Part shown: piece after piece, positions 45,340-56,205 of the stretch
How positions within the stretch are numbered: the first letter of the stretch is position 1
How the letters are laid out: each line of letters begins with the position of its first letter
Assembly (NCBI GenBank): GCA_013339765.2
Contig: JABSTR010003257.1
Span: forward strand, 1 to 64,000
Reading direction: 5' to 3'
DNA length: 64,000 nt
Origin: Haemaphysalis longicornis
Taxonomy: Eukaryota > Arthropoda > Arachnida > Ixodida > Ixodidae
The notes under the pieces: model-generated
Told to the model about the DNA's origin: nothing
The model's input: only the letters and a program-made list of their open reading frames with translations
Database searches by the model: none
Translations under genes and position numbers: made by a program

Positions 45340-45741
45340 TCATCTGATACGATATTCGTAAGATTTCTTGAGAAGACAAAGACAGATTCTGTTTTCAGAG
45401 CCCGTAAAAGTTTTTTCGATTTCCACCAGGTCCAAAAGCGACCTTGGTCTTTTCTCGTTCACAGTGAGGACTACATCGCCAGCTTTAGCGTCGCGGGAAG
45501 ATGCATTATGTACAGTGTGGGCGGAGGGCAGCTGCAGTATATATTTTCTACGAAACCTACTCCAAAAGGCCTCTAGTAAGTCTTTCCGTCGTCGCCAGCA
45601 TCCCCGAAGTTCTCTTTCTGACGACTCATTCAGGAGCTCTAAGATTCCACCTTCTGGTACAAACAGCAGTCTTCTGCCGACTAAAAAATGTGTGGGAAAT
45701 AACAGTTCCTCCTCTATCCCTTTACGGCCAAGCCCACACAA
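45340..45741 (-). pseudogene. BEL/Pao integrase C-terminal domain
   Basis: A 133-codon frame with FPTHFLVGRRLLFVPEGGIL, WRRRKDLLEAFWSRFRRKYI, AGDVVLTVNEKRPRSLLDLV and EKTFTG, the conserved C-terminal domain of Pao-type integrases. The final RRPVQ part is out of frame. It ends near the same block (GATTACCTCGAAGCTTCC) also present at 52990-53010 in the neighbouring element, confirming the two are the same family. Confidence 0.85.
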
Positions 45742-46464
45742 ACGTGTGGGTCAACAAATTATTTTGCTAAGTGGCACCTTTTTGACTTCGGTTTCACAGC
45801 CCTGGGTAGTCGCGGCGAACGCTTCCGAGACTTTATTGGATTCGGTGGGTCACTAATTTTACTACCGGGGGGCGAGAAATCGCACAATAAAAACTGGGAC
45901 AGATAAAAACTGGTATTTGTTTTTGCTATTTTTGTATTTTCTGAATAACAAGCATAAGACACGATTTGCAGGACTTGGAAAAAACACGATAGTTTAAAAA
46001 TACACCCGTTTCCTTCGTGTGCGACCCGTCATCATGCTTGAAAAATGCCCCTATACATATCTGTGGGCTGAGCTTTCGTCGTCACGAAAATTTTGATGGG
46101 TGGTACAGGGTGCCGGACTCATGCACTGCAGCGCTAGCGATAAATATTTTTTGTGCTTTCTTGGTGTCCCATTTATTCGCAGTTTTGTGATGGCTCGTTG
46201 GTAATGTTTTCTTGCGCATTAACTTTGAAGTAGTTTCGTAATAACTTGTGATAATATGGATAATTATATTTATTTTGTAATTAAAACATCATTATTATTT
46301 GTTTTCATAATATTCTGTTTACAAATATAAGTACTGCTTTAAACAATACAAAACCTACATATAATACGTAAAATGCAGTTTTTCTAGGCCTGATGCTGTT
46401 TCTAAGGTATTCTTACTACCCGCAGATCATACGAATAGAAGCCCAGCCCACACATACGTGTGGG
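45732..46464. repeat. Direct copies of an 18-bp palindrome flanking ~700 bp
   Basis: CCCACACAAACGTGTGGG (45732-45749) and CCCACACATACGTGTGGG (about 46447-46464) are each 7-bp-stem palindromes and differ at one base. They bound about 700 bp of AT-rich, non-coding DNA that is not part of the BEL element. They may be a duplicated target or the ends of an unknown insertion. Confidence 0.45.
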
Positions 46465-46542
46465 TTTCGTTTCTGTGGGAAATACTCTGACCTTTCCTTT
46501 TCACTTATCGGGGCCTCATTAGAAAGGGGTAAATACACAAGC

Positions 46543-48005
46543 ATTCAATTCAATTCAATTTATTGTTCTATGTGGCGCTACAAAACATACACAAAAACTG
46601 TTTGAACCCATAGCCAGCGGCTAGTAAGGCGTCCAATAAAAAAATGCAAGAATTGCAGACACACATCTTAGTACGCATCGTCGACAGTAAATTTAAAAAC
46701 CGTTAAAAGACACTCTAAACACTCGTTAGAGTACAGATTTCTTGAATGAATACAATTTTAAAAGCCAGTAAAATAAACAAGAGCACGTTGAATTTGTACC
46801 GGCAGTAACAACGGCAATTGCATTTGTAACTCGAGTTACAATTAACACATCATATTGAAGCACCACAATCACTTAAAATGCAGGATGTCATCACATTGTG
46901 TAAGAATAATCACATCATTCGATAATGGGGTATAAGTGTGAGTAAACTTACAAATAATAGCGGCAAGCATGAACTCAAAGTGAGTAATTCATTTTAAGGT
47001 ACTGCTTTTTTATTGCAACAGAAAAATTCTTAGCAACTTTTACGTCATGTGGCAGGCTGTTCCAGATCTTTACACCAGTAAATTCCAGCGTACGTGCACC
47101 ATACACATTTCTTTTTATGGCTAAGATAAAGTTTCCACAGATAGGGCCTCGTGTTGTGCGTGTAGGAGTATTAAGTGTGTATACGTCAAACGGAAGGGTG
47201 TTTCTTATTATGTTGTGGATGCATTCAGCAGTTTTTTTCTCGCGAAGTAGATCAAATGGTAAGACGCGTAGTTCAGTAAACAGCGACGTGATGGGTCGAG
47301 AGTAGCCAGAACGCGTAATTATTCTAAGAGCTCGTTTTTGCGCTCGCCTCAGGAGCTCTAGGTAAGTATTGTATGTCCAGCCTCACGACTCGATGCAATA
47401 CGTAAGATGAGTGTGCACTAACGCGAAGTATAGGACTCGCAGAACATCGGTGTCGAAGTATTCACGAAACTGGATTAGAGCAGAGCAGCCAGACGGAATC
47501 TTCGCGCAAACCGCGTCGACGTGATGTTTCCAGTGTATATGCTTATCTAAGGTCACACCGAGGTACGTAAAACGGTTGGTTGATTCAAGCTGCACATGGC
47601 AAATACCTAAGCTGATATCAGCCAAACCAAACCGAGAGATCGGTTTCGTGACTGGAAAATACATACTTAGTTTTCTTTGTGTTGACTGTCAATTTGTTCC
47701 TAAGATACCAGTCTGAGATTTCTTTCAGGTCAGCGTTTGCAATGCAACGCTTTCGAGTTCGGTAGTATGAGTGGCAGTAATTGTAAAGGCAGTGTCATCA
47801 GCGTACATGATAGAGTGGGCTGAGGTTAGTATCTGAGGCAAGTCATTCACGTAAAGGGAAAAAAATAACGGACCAAGGTTAGAGCCCTGCGGTACTCCTC
47901 TTCGCAGGTACTGCATAGATGACGTCATATTTTTCATTGAGACAACTTGTTGACAGTTTGTAAGATAGCTAGCGAAAAAATCAAGCACCCTATACCCCGA
48001 ACGCA
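46543..48005 (-). mobile_element. 5'-truncated CR1/Jockey-like LINE
   Basis: The minus strand reads, from 47988, FFASYLTNCQQVVSMKNMTS, GVPQGSNLGPLFFSLYVNDL and MYADDTAFT (intact catalytic YADD), then thumb and C-terminal parts (STNRFTYLGVTLDKHIHWKH; YGARTLEFTGVKIWNSLPHD, ending KKQYLKMNY) to about 46994. One frameshift near 47690 and one stop near 47383 are its main lesions. The 3' tail is an ATTGA repeat (46543-46560). It is better preserved than the BEL element in which it sits. Confidence 0.85.
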
Positions 48006-48041
48006 GGTGTGAAAAATTTGTTGGTGCTCGTTTTAAATGAA

Positions 48042-48305
48042 TTATACTGTAAATTCGTCGTCAGAAGAAAGTACAATTCGATGTTGCTCGCTGGTCATGA
48101 AGTCGGAATTCTGTAGCCGTCCTTTTACTTTAATCAAATAATTCTCATCAAGGTAGGGGAAATATTTGCTGATCACTCGATGGGTCAAATATTGAGGAAG
48201 AAACGCGCGTTCTTGAGCTTTGTAAATTCGAAATGTTTTGGCGTTTACTGTTTTGCAAGTGACTAGAGGTCCAGTTATTTTGTGAGTAGGGGTCAAGTTA
48301 TACAT
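48042..48305 (-). pseudogene. BEL/Pao pol, segment between RNase H and integrase core
   Basis: KITGPLVTCKTVNAKTFRIY, KAQERAF and PYLDENYLIKVKGRLQNSDF match the Pao polyprotein just before the integrase zinc-binding region (L...RV.GRL.NS). Homology stops at 48045 where the LINE end and other sequence begin, giving a clean breakpoint. Confidence 0.8.
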
Positions 48306-48507
48306 AAGCCGGGATGCTCAAGACCTTTATTATGTTGTTGATCTGTGCAAGGTCAAATAGCTCGAAACCCTTCTTTTCAGTTGCGCGTAGAACTTGGGTT
48401 CGTTCGTTTTATGGTTTTTGCGTACTGTTCACCGCAAAATGTTCTGTTTGGCTACTTGTCCTTTCATTTGAGCAGCCAGTGAGGCTCTTCCCACCAGAGT
48501 TTGCTTT

Positions 48508-48700
48508 CTAGCAATTGTTAGTTGATAATCCCCTGTTAAAATCTGCAGGGTTCTGATTCGTCGGGCAGTAACGCCACTGTTCAGTATTGGTTAGGGAATA
48601 GATCTCACTCACTGTGTTTTCAACAAAGGTATTCCACTTTCTTGGGCTCGAGTTAAACCAGCCTAGAACCACAGACGAGTCTGTGCAAAACAAAACCTGG
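48508..48700 (-). pseudogene. BEL/Pao RNase H fragment
   Basis: FCTDSSVVLGWFNSSPRKWN carries the TDS-type acidic block (in Pao RNase H, the DS..V..W motif) and ENTVSEIYSLTNTEQWRYCP, NPADFNRG the C-terminal block (usual PADILSRG). Separated from the RT by degraded linker sequence at 48700-49360, in which LYGLITPYTLYAKIL is still readable near 49100. Confidence 0.8.
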
Positions 48701-49362
48701 CAGCGGATGCCATACTAATTCTGTACGGTTTACATCAACCGAACTCCTGTTAGGCTCCAAGAAGTTTCAGCCGTGGTACGGTCTATGTTGTAGCGAGGGC
48801 GGCTCTTGGTTTGTCGATGAGCAGTCTAGTCGTTGTGTCAGTGATAGTTTTGACTCGCCCGTAGACTGCAGATCCATAAGCTGAGGTGCTTGCATCAGGG
48901 AACACGTGGACGGCTGTTTTATTGGATTCATTTGACAGCACAAAGTGTGGGACTTGTATCACGTTAAGAAGACGTAGGTCTTTTCACCACTCTTCCCATT
49001 CGTTTTTTAAGTTTTCGGCAAACTTCCGTCCCTGCTCAGCTTCGTCTTCCAAACTCATTGAAAGAGTATTTTGGCGTACAATGTGTACGGAGTAATAAGG
49101 CCGTATAGATCTTATATTTTGCCAGTGATTTTCAGCATTTTCCTCTTCGTGGTCGTAATTGAGGCTACCAGTTGCATAATATCAGACGTGTCGAACACAT
49201 AGATATCCTCGTGCGGGTGCGATAACACGCATAAAACTTTCTTCCTTTGAGGGATTGTGAACTCAACATCAGAGGTAACGGTGTTGTCCGCTTAAGCAGC
49301 GATCTTCAGTTGCGGCTCATTAGTCTTCATTTTACTGAAGCACATACCTGCTTTGTAATGAC

Positions 49363-49581
49363 TTAGGCAGCATTGTCCCATAACAGCAAGACATTCTCCG
49401 TAAATGCAGCACAGGTCACAAAATCGTCAACGTAAATTTGATCTTTCATGGCCTTTGGAAGTTCATCATGCGGAGCTGTGGAGGTTTCAAAACGGTAGTG
49501 TAGCGTGGCGCTCAGTATAAAGGGACTTGAAGTAGCACCAAAAGGAACACGGTTTATTCTCCAAACCAGTTGCTTTGGCAA
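49363..49581 (-). pseudogene. BEL/Pao reverse transcriptase fragment
   Basis: RINRVPFGATSSPFILSATL is the RT palm approach, and DQIYVDDFVTC contains the catalytic YVDD at 49423-49434, intact. The N-terminal fingers region upstream (49582-50300) is degraded. The domain would copy the element RNA in gag particles in a working copy. Confidence 0.85.
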
Positions 49582-50525
49582 TGTCTGCCCAAGAGTCGGA
49601 TGGTGTTCTTACAAAAAGTACGGAACTGCGTGACGATCGTTCTCCAACATGAAATTTTGCCAGAATGCCTTTTCTGTGATGGCTGTTACGGCGACTCTCT
49701 ACATCTTAAACTTCAGGAGCAGGAAAAGTACCGACGGGTTTAGGTTCAGACCAGAGTGTAACACGTCATTCAGTGACAGTTTTACAGGTGAACTTGATGA
49801 CGCATCAAAGACAATTTGAGTCTTGGATGTTTCCTTGTCGTTTCGGATGACTGCTTTGTGCGGCAAGTAGTCAATTGGGCCGGCTGTCTCTCGTGTCGTT
49901 GCGGGTTCGGCAAAATCGTTCTCAACATATTCGCGTATCGTCGCATTGTACCGAATTCACTCTTCGTTTCTCTGAAGGCGTCGCGTGAGCTTGGCCAGCC
50001 TCTCTTTATATTTCATTAAATTTCAATCAAGCTCCGGTGTGTAATCCTTCTAGGGAAGACAATCTTCATACTTGCATTTTTTTCTCCGTATCTTGTTTTC
50101 AATTCCAGCAGAACTACATCCTCTACAGTTTATTCATCCTTCTGGTTAAGGATACCCATGTGCTCAACCTCCCAAAATGCTTGCAGCTGTTTAGAAAATT
50201 TTCGTTGTGGTCACTGAAATTCTGAACCAACACCTTAATGACGCCACTAAAAAAAGTTCCGCGTATATTCTACGTGGTTTTTAACGGGGCCTGTAGCGTC
50301 CACCCGAAAGACGTCCCAGCTGCAGTTAACCTGTTTGTAAGCGCCGAATTTTTCTGGTTGCGACTTTCCAGTAATAGTCGGATACTATGAGTACCTGAAT
50401 ATGGTCATCTGTTTATGCAATAACATCATCGGTGAGGTGAAGGTCCCGAACGTCCTCTTTTACAGAAGAAGTAGGTACTGAGAACGGAGTTCTTCTGGAT
50501 AATGTTTGCACCCGGAGGACTTCGA

Positions 50526-50804
50526 TCAGGATGACCTCGGTGGCGTGCCGCTTGTAATCCAGAGTTCCACACGCCGTAAAGTTTGCTTAGATTGGCCCAT
50601 TGCTCCGAACGTTTGAACATTCAGCGTCCAATTTCCGACCTCCTTCAAGCTAAGGTTTCTTGCTGTGTCATCCGTGACGAACGTTCGTTGACTACCGCCG
50701 TCCAAAAGACAACGGACAAATCGCGGCTGAGCGAAGCCACCTGCCCAAACTTTAGTTATTTGTAAAAGAATGGTATTGTTGGCCTGAGACACAGCACTGG
50801 TCAA
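50526..50804 (-). pseudogene. BEL/Pao aspartic protease
   Basis: RFVRCLLDGGSQRTFVTDDT holds the Pao-type protease motif (LLD.GSQR.F), where the DSGS/DTGA of other retropepsins is DGGS. GNWTLNVQTFGAM follows, as in the family. It sits between gag and RT as expected. The frame opens at 50804 and runs 92 codons before a frameshift. Confidence 0.8.
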
Positions 50805-50819
50805 TTGAATTACTTTCGT

Positions 50820-51950
50820 GACAAGCTGCCTCTGGGTGTCAATTTCCGAAGGACCGGCATATTTGGAGTCAGAAAGAAACGTGAATTCTCGGCCTGGGCA
50901 GTTAAGACAACGGAAAAATCTCGCGTTCCGACAGTCCTTGGCTCGGTGACGTTTTCGCTACACTTAAGGCACCGTCCGTTTGGCTTGAGTATGTCCTCTT
51001 TTTCCTCTAACGTTAACCTCTTGTCACACGCGGTAAAAGTGTGTTCTTCAGAACCGCAGAAATAACACTGTTCTTTGTCCGTTCTGAAAGTGGTGTTAAA
51101 GAAGCCTGCTGAAGGTACACAGTGGCGTCGCGCTTTGTAATGGAGTTTCTTCTGGACTGTTGAACCGTCCTATGTGATTTCTATTGGCTCCTCCCTGCTG
51201 GGAACTTTCTTCTTTAGGAAGTCTGAAAGTGCTGAAAGTGTGCTACGAGTGTCATCTTTCTCAGGCTTCTGTTGACAGTACCGAAGTAGAAGGTCGTCAG
51301 GTAGCCGCTTCTCAACAGCCACCCTGAGGAGTACACTGCACTGCTCCTGCTTCACCCCTAGTGCTTCCAGGCGTCTGATATTCTTTACTACATCTTCGTA
51401 AAGAGGTCACAGTGCACCCAACGTCTTCCGCTGAATGAACAGCCTGTAGTTGTAGGAGGCGAGTCATGTGGTAGTTGATTGCAAGGTAATTCCATCCAAA
51501 GCGTTCCTCGAGAAGATTTACCGCTATCTGGCAGTTGGGTTCAGTCAAGGAAAGTCCACTGACCGTATCTTGTGCCTTAACACCAAGGTAACCTTTAAGA
51601 TATTTATACTTCTCAATCGTCGACAGCTGCGACTTCTGGTGTATGGTTGCCTCATACTGGTCACAAATAGAACGCCAGCCTTGAATGGTTCCGTCTAACT
51701 TGCCTAGTTCCAGTCCGGGGAGTTTGATAGAGGCGCTTGAGTGCACACGAAGTGCGCTCTATGGCTCTGCGTTGTTCAATGGGCTGTTTGATGCTTGTGG
51801 GCGCTGACTTTCTTGGATTCTTCGACATAGCTTGGATTTTGCCACACATATCGAAGCGTAATGCCCTTCCGCCACTTTCCATTCTAATTTTAAATTATTC
51901 TCATCAGTGGTGTCTTGAATTTGTCTCGAAGTGCTGATTCCTTCATCACG
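50820..51950 (-). pseudogene. BEL/Pao gag (DUF1759-type) with zinc knuckle
   Basis: The frame at 51746-51312 reads LPGLELGKLDGTIQGWRSIC, EKYKYLKGYLGVKAQDTVSG and NLLEERFGWNYLAINYHMTR, the hallmark DUF1759 capsid-like domain. A frameshift leads to QEQCSVLLRVAVEKRLPDDL. The nucleocapsid near 51024-51066 has an intact CYFCGSEEHTFTAC knuckle (CX2CX4HX4C) and a second CLKC half. N-terminal KESALRDKF near 51930 marks the probable start. At least three frame breaks. Confidence 0.85.
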
Positions 51951-52292
51951 AGAACATTCAAAAGGTTCTGCCGCTTACCGCTAGAGGCAGGCTGGGAGTC
52001 CAACAAAGCGCTCTGGTCTTCATACCACCCGCACGAAGGGGTGGCCTGCTTGCGCTGGTGTCGATACATTCTGTGGAGGGCATTGGCGTGGAACCGACTC
52101 AGCATATTTAGGGATGGCGTAGCACACCACTGCGTAGGCGGAGGCGGCGTGAGGCTTGAGGGCAGCTAGAAGCGTAGGGTAGGGGCTAAACACATTGTAG
52201 AAGCACCGTTTGTTGCTCAATCATGCAAGCTTATTTTTCAGTGGTCTTCAGGAGAAGTTTTGTCGAGTCTTCAGTGGGGTTGCAGCACCAAA

Positions 52293-52487
52293 CTTTTGCG
52301 AAAACACCAGAGTTTAGAACCCGTCGAATAGTCCCATCGAACATGCGGTGTTTATTTGACACATACCCAAAATAAAAGAAGGTCGTGCGTGCCTTCAGAC
52401 TACTTTCTTAAAAAACCTGTGGTCCAATACCCGCGTACATTTGGTCCTGATTTGAAGCTACCAACCAGACTACTTTTTCCAACACCT
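52293..52487 (-). repeat. BEL/Pao 5' LTR
   Basis: About 195 bp, minus strand, starting TGTTGGAAAAAGTAGTC. It aligns with 52772-52956 (AGAACCCGTCGAA, GAAGGTCGTGCGT and ACTACTTT/ATACTTT blocks). The primer site on its inner side reads TGGTGCTGCAACCCC, a variant of the BEL motif. Confidence 0.7.
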
Positions 52488-52664
52488 ATCGTCTTTAAAA
52501 CTCGCCATGCGCGACGGCGTTGCGCTTCGGTTCTCCAACCTTCTTGGGGGCCCACAACGCCATGTTCTCCTATTCCAAAACTGCCTAATCATTTCCACTC
52601 AGCCTTTATTACAGCTCTACCGTCAACTTGGGGCTCTGCAGTCAGAGAATCGAGTCACAAAAAT

Positions 52665-52698
<34 letters not shown>

Positions 52699-52771
52699 CG
52701 ACAGAGAGACAGACAGACCACCAGACCAAAATTTTCAGGTTTAAGTTTTTCAAGAAATACTATCGTTTTTA
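52488..52771. other. Spacer between two BEL/Pao LTRs, with a GACA microsatellite
   Basis: It contains a (GACA)n run at about 52667-52720 and otherwise no recognised feature. It separates the 3' LTR of one BEL/Pao copy from the 5' LTR of the next. Confidence 0.6.
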
Positions 52772-53115
52772 AAAGCCAATATTTCGAAAGACAAGAGTCA
52801 AGAACCCGTCGAACAGTCCAATTGAACATGAGTTGTTTTTTTTCTAACAGCCAAAGGAAAAGAAGGTCGTGCGTACGTTCAGAATACTTTGTTAGAAAAC
52901 CTGTCATCCAGTCTCCGCGTAGATATGTGCGTGGTTTGAAGGTACTAACCGGAATAATTTTTTCAACATTCTCCCATTGGCGAAAACAGGAGAATTACCT
53001 CGAAGCTTCCAGGTGATATAGATATTGTACTTTTAGTCTGATACGAGATCCGTAAGACTCCTTGAGAAGACAAAGACGAACTCTGTTGTCAGAGCCCGGA
53101 AACGTTTTTTCAATA
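52772..53115 (-). mobile_element. BEL/Pao 3' end, second copy of the family
   Basis: On the minus strand the last part of the integrase region (53115 to about 52985, matching 45270-45410) leads to a purine-rich AATGGGAGAA tract and a 3' LTR starting TGTTGAAAAAATT (52956-52772). The rest of this copy is absent upstream, where a plus-strand LINE begins. Confidence 0.7.
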
Positions 53116-53229
53116 ACCAGAGAGAACATAACATATCAGATAATAAAACATGCAGATAGGACACGCACGAAGCAATTCTTTACCCTTTTGATTTTGTATG
53201 GCATGCTTGAAGGCTGCCAAAATTATGGA

Positions 53230-53900
53230 ACCAGGGTATTGAAATTCCTTTGCTCAAACAAGAAATAGATCCTTGTCTACCTAGCAGCTACAGGCCAATA
53301 GCCCTCACAAGCTGCCTGCGTAAATTGTTACAACAGATGATCAACGAGCGTATAATATATTTCGTGGATTTTTACGGTGTACTGGATAATAACCACTCAT
53401 GCTTTCGGGTAGATCGTTCCCCCTACGACAATCTTGTGGCTTTGAGTGCAATGTACGGGATGCATTTGTTTAGGAACAATCCTAAATGTCGGTATTTTCA
53501 TAATAGGACCAGGAATAAGATGCCACATGATGCCAAAGAATTTGACTGGGCCTACGTTAAGCTGTAATGTGTAGAAACGTGTAAACTTGATCATACGCTA
53601 CATTACTCACTGTATTTTCGGAGTTCGCGCAGGTTTCCCGCTCTCGCAAAAATTTAGTTAAGAAATTAGCGCTCGTCAGGGTGGTATTTTGATTTGCACC
53701 CTTTTTGTGTCAAAACAATTCTCTGATATATGCTTCGCCACGCTCTATATTCTAATCTATTAATGTGGATGACCTCCAAACAAGTTTCAAATATAGTAAC
53801 CTAGCAGTTTATGGAAATCAGGCAAAAATAGGGGTTAACCGGTTGTCGAAAGGGACGACCAAAAAAGTTTTCGATTCAACGCCGGCAGAAGCACCTACAT
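53230..53900 (+). pseudogene. Jockey/CR1-like LINE reverse transcriptase fragment
   Basis: The frame reads PCLPSSYRPIALTSCLRKLL, QMINERIIYF, HSCFRVDRSPYDNLVALSA (RT motifs 1-3); after frameshifts, RQGGILICTLF and a degraded DDL region follow to about 53900. The YADD box is lost. It lies between the BEL end and the SINE fragment. Confidence 0.75.
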
Positions 53901-53954
53901 GTTGTTTTCTAGGCAAATAGGCAATAAAGGATTTGAATAATACTGCTCTCTAAC

Positions 53955-54075
53955 GCGCCCACGCTACACAGCCAATCAGGCGAGCCGTAGTGGAGGGCTA
54001 CAAATTAATTTTGACCACCATGTTATCTCTACATGCACAGAAATCTCGAACACATGGGCATTTTCGCTTTTATTA
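53955..54075 (-). mobile_element. Degraded tRNA-derived SINE fragment
   Basis: AACGCGCCCACGC, GGCGAGCCGTAGTGGAGGGC, TTAATTTTGACCACC and ATTTTCGCTTTT match the SINE body in minus orientation with many changes. The tRNA head is missing. This is the oldest SINE copy in the window. Confidence 0.75.
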
Positions 54076-54167
54076 CACATATTGAGCAACTTAATATGAA
54101 CTCAATATATCTTGGCAACAAAAAGTGAGTCGGCAGCTTAGACAGCGGGGTGAACACCAATTAAATC

Positions 54168-54611
54168 TGACGAAAAATTCATAGCGCATAAAAACAAGGA
54201 CAGAGAAGAGGAGAGACAACACGGAGCGCACTTTCAACTAACTTTATTTGGAAGTCACGTACAAATATATACCCCCACACTTATCGCATCCCCCTCCCCT
54301 CTAACGCCAACGTGTTGCAGCCTTGCCAAGGAATTCTGACTCCTTATCAGACAGATTTAGAGACGCCACGCTCACACACGTGGAGCCAGCCCTAAGAATC
54401 ATTTCTGCCTCCATAATCTCGCGTACAAGCTGTTCCCTATGCCTGGCTCGGACAACGCAAGATTCGAACAGTGGCACGCAGCCGCAGTCATGACAATGAA
54501 CCGACAGATGGCCATCCCGGTGGTTGCTAACATTTAATCTATGCTCCCTTAACCTGTCGTTAAGGCAACGTCCGGTCTGGCCGATATACTGTCTCCCGCA
54601 TGACAGCGGCA
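54168..54611 (-). repeat. PLE inverted terminal repeat (left)
   Basis: It carries the whole GIY-YIG endonuclease segment on the minus strand (frame 54612-54301, CGRQYIGQTGRCLNDRLREH) and the 3' UTR. It differs from the right copy at very few positions (for example TRWR against TRGR at the protein end). Confidence 0.9.
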
Positions 54612-54621
54612 TAATGTTTCG

Positions 54622-55893
54622 TTGAGTAAGCTGAAATCAGAGAGCCAGAGATTGTGCAGCAAATTGAATCTGAGTCGGCTAGCAAAAAGCGTCGAGAAAA
54701 GCAAGTCGGGTTCTCTAAGAGTCATGTTCACTGCTAAAAGCCACAAGGAAGGGTGCCCGTTGAGAGTGATTATTTCGGAAAATGGTACCTGGCAGAAGAC
54801 AGTCGCACTGTTTCTGCAGGAGAAACTTAACCTTTTAAATATTAACGACCCTTTCATGGTAAAGAATTCAGATGAAATCATAGATTTCCTAAAACAGAAT
54901 TTTGACAAAGGCTTCCTAGCTTGCTCGGTAGATATCAAAGACTTGTACTATTCGTTGCCTCAAGAGATGCTCATGAATTGCGTTGAGGAAAGCATTGATT
55001 GTTTTGGAGCCGTGCGATTTCAGAATTCTGCAAATGTCACGGTTGTTGGATTTTTGGAGTTGTTAGGCTTCTATTTGCAGTCAACCATCGCCGAATGGGA
55101 TGAAAAATATTATGTCCAGAAACAAGGGGTATGCATAGGGTCATGTTTGGCGCCGGTTTTAAGCAATTTGTTTCTATCCCACCTTGACAGATGCCTCGCA
55201 GACCGCCTAGAGGGTCTGCACGTTGTAAAGATTTTTAGGTACGTTGATGATTTTTTAGTTCTCTTTGACAACAACGTTGCTAAATTCCCTGAGGCAGTTG
55301 ATAAGCTTTTAAACGTGTTTCGGCAATGTTTTAACCCGTTGGAATTAACGCACGAAGTTCCACATAACAAGGTGCTACAATTTCTTGATATCTCCCTAAC
55401 GCTATCTGAGCAGCATGTGTGTTGGTCTTATCATCCCCGGGCAAACAAGCCTCTGCTACCCTATCATTCGGCGCATTCTAAATTGACGAAACGAGGCATT
55501 GCCAGTATGTGTTTTAAGAACGCCCTGAGTAGATCCTGCTGTCATACCATACAGAGTAGTTTTAAGGAACAATCGGAACGCCTACTGGCAGCTGGGTACC
55601 CTGCGGCTGTTCTTGTTTCTGTAGCTGAGGGTTCTCTCAAGAACTTAAACGTTGAAAAGTGCCTGTCGGAGAATACAGAAAAGAAAAAAGTAGCCGTAAT
55701 TCCGTACTTGCACAACACATCGCACCGTCTCAAGAAGATAGCCGGTCGGATAAATGTGAGAGTGGTACTATCTGCTCCTAACAAAATGAATCGACTGTGC
55801 AGTATGACTAACCCGTTCCGCAAAGGGCCGGTGTTGTGTGGAAAACAGCATCGCACGCCCTTTGTGGAATGCGCGGTGGGAGTTGTGTACTAG
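54622..55893 (+). pseudogene. Penelope-like reverse transcriptase, N-terminally truncated
   Basis: A 423-codon open frame. There is no ATG at its start: the body joins the left repeat inside the ORF, so roughly the N-terminal part before the RT is missing. RT motifs in order: VMFTAKSHKEGCPLRVIISE, SVDIKDLYYSLPQ, KQGVCIGSCLAPVLSNLFLS, and FRYVDDFLVLF with catalytic YVDD at 55240-55251. The thumb and linker (KKKVAVIPYLHNTSHRLKKI, GPVLCGKQHRTPFVECAVG) lead to VVY and a TAG at 55891-55893. The stop falls inside the GIY-YIG approach. Confidence 0.9.
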
Positions 55894-56205
55894 GTGCCGC
55901 TGTCATGCGGGAGACAGTATATCGGCCAGACCGGACGTTGCCTTAACGACAGGTTAAGGGAGCATAGATTAAATGTTAGCAACCACCGGGATGGCCATCT
56001 GTCGGTTCATTGTCATGACTGCGGCTGCGTGCCACTGTTCGAATCTTGCGTTGTCCGAGCCAGGCATAGGGAACAGCTTGTACGCGAGATTATGGAGGCA
56101 GAAATGATTCTTAGGGCTGGCTCCACGTGTGTGAGCGTGGCGTCTCTAAATCTGTCTGATAAGGAGTCAGAATTCCTTGGCAAGGCTGCAACACGTGGGC
56201 GTTAG
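55894..56205 (+). pseudogene. Penelope-like GIY-YIG endonuclease
   Basis: It continues in the same frame after the TAG: CGRQYIGQTGRCLNDRLREH, then HCHDCGCVPLFESCVVRARH, REIMEAEMILRAG and LNLSDKESEFL to a stop at 56205. The YIG tyrosine, the arginine of the next helix and the late glutamate are present. PLE nucleases of this kind nick the target to prime reverse transcription. Whether the TAG is read through, fixed by mutation or specific to this copy cannot be told here. Confidence 0.88.

Larger units (their letters stand above)
45280..52487 (-). mobile_element. BEL/Pao retrotransposon, degraded, split by a LINE
   Basis: Reading on the minus strand: 5' LTR (52487-52293), primer site, gag with DUF1759-like domain and CCHC knuckle, protease, reverse transcriptase, RNase H, an integrase N-terminal approach ending at 48045, a ~2.3-kb break holding a LINE (46543-48005) and unknown DNA, then the integrase C-terminus (45741-45340). 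The integrase catalytic core is missing or displaced. No 3' LTR was recognised. Each enzyme is recognisable but interrupted many times, so the copy is old and dead. Confidence 0.85.

Noticed and set aside
52667..52720. CRISPR-like or regulatory array
   Set aside because: It is a simple GACA microsatellite with no spacers.
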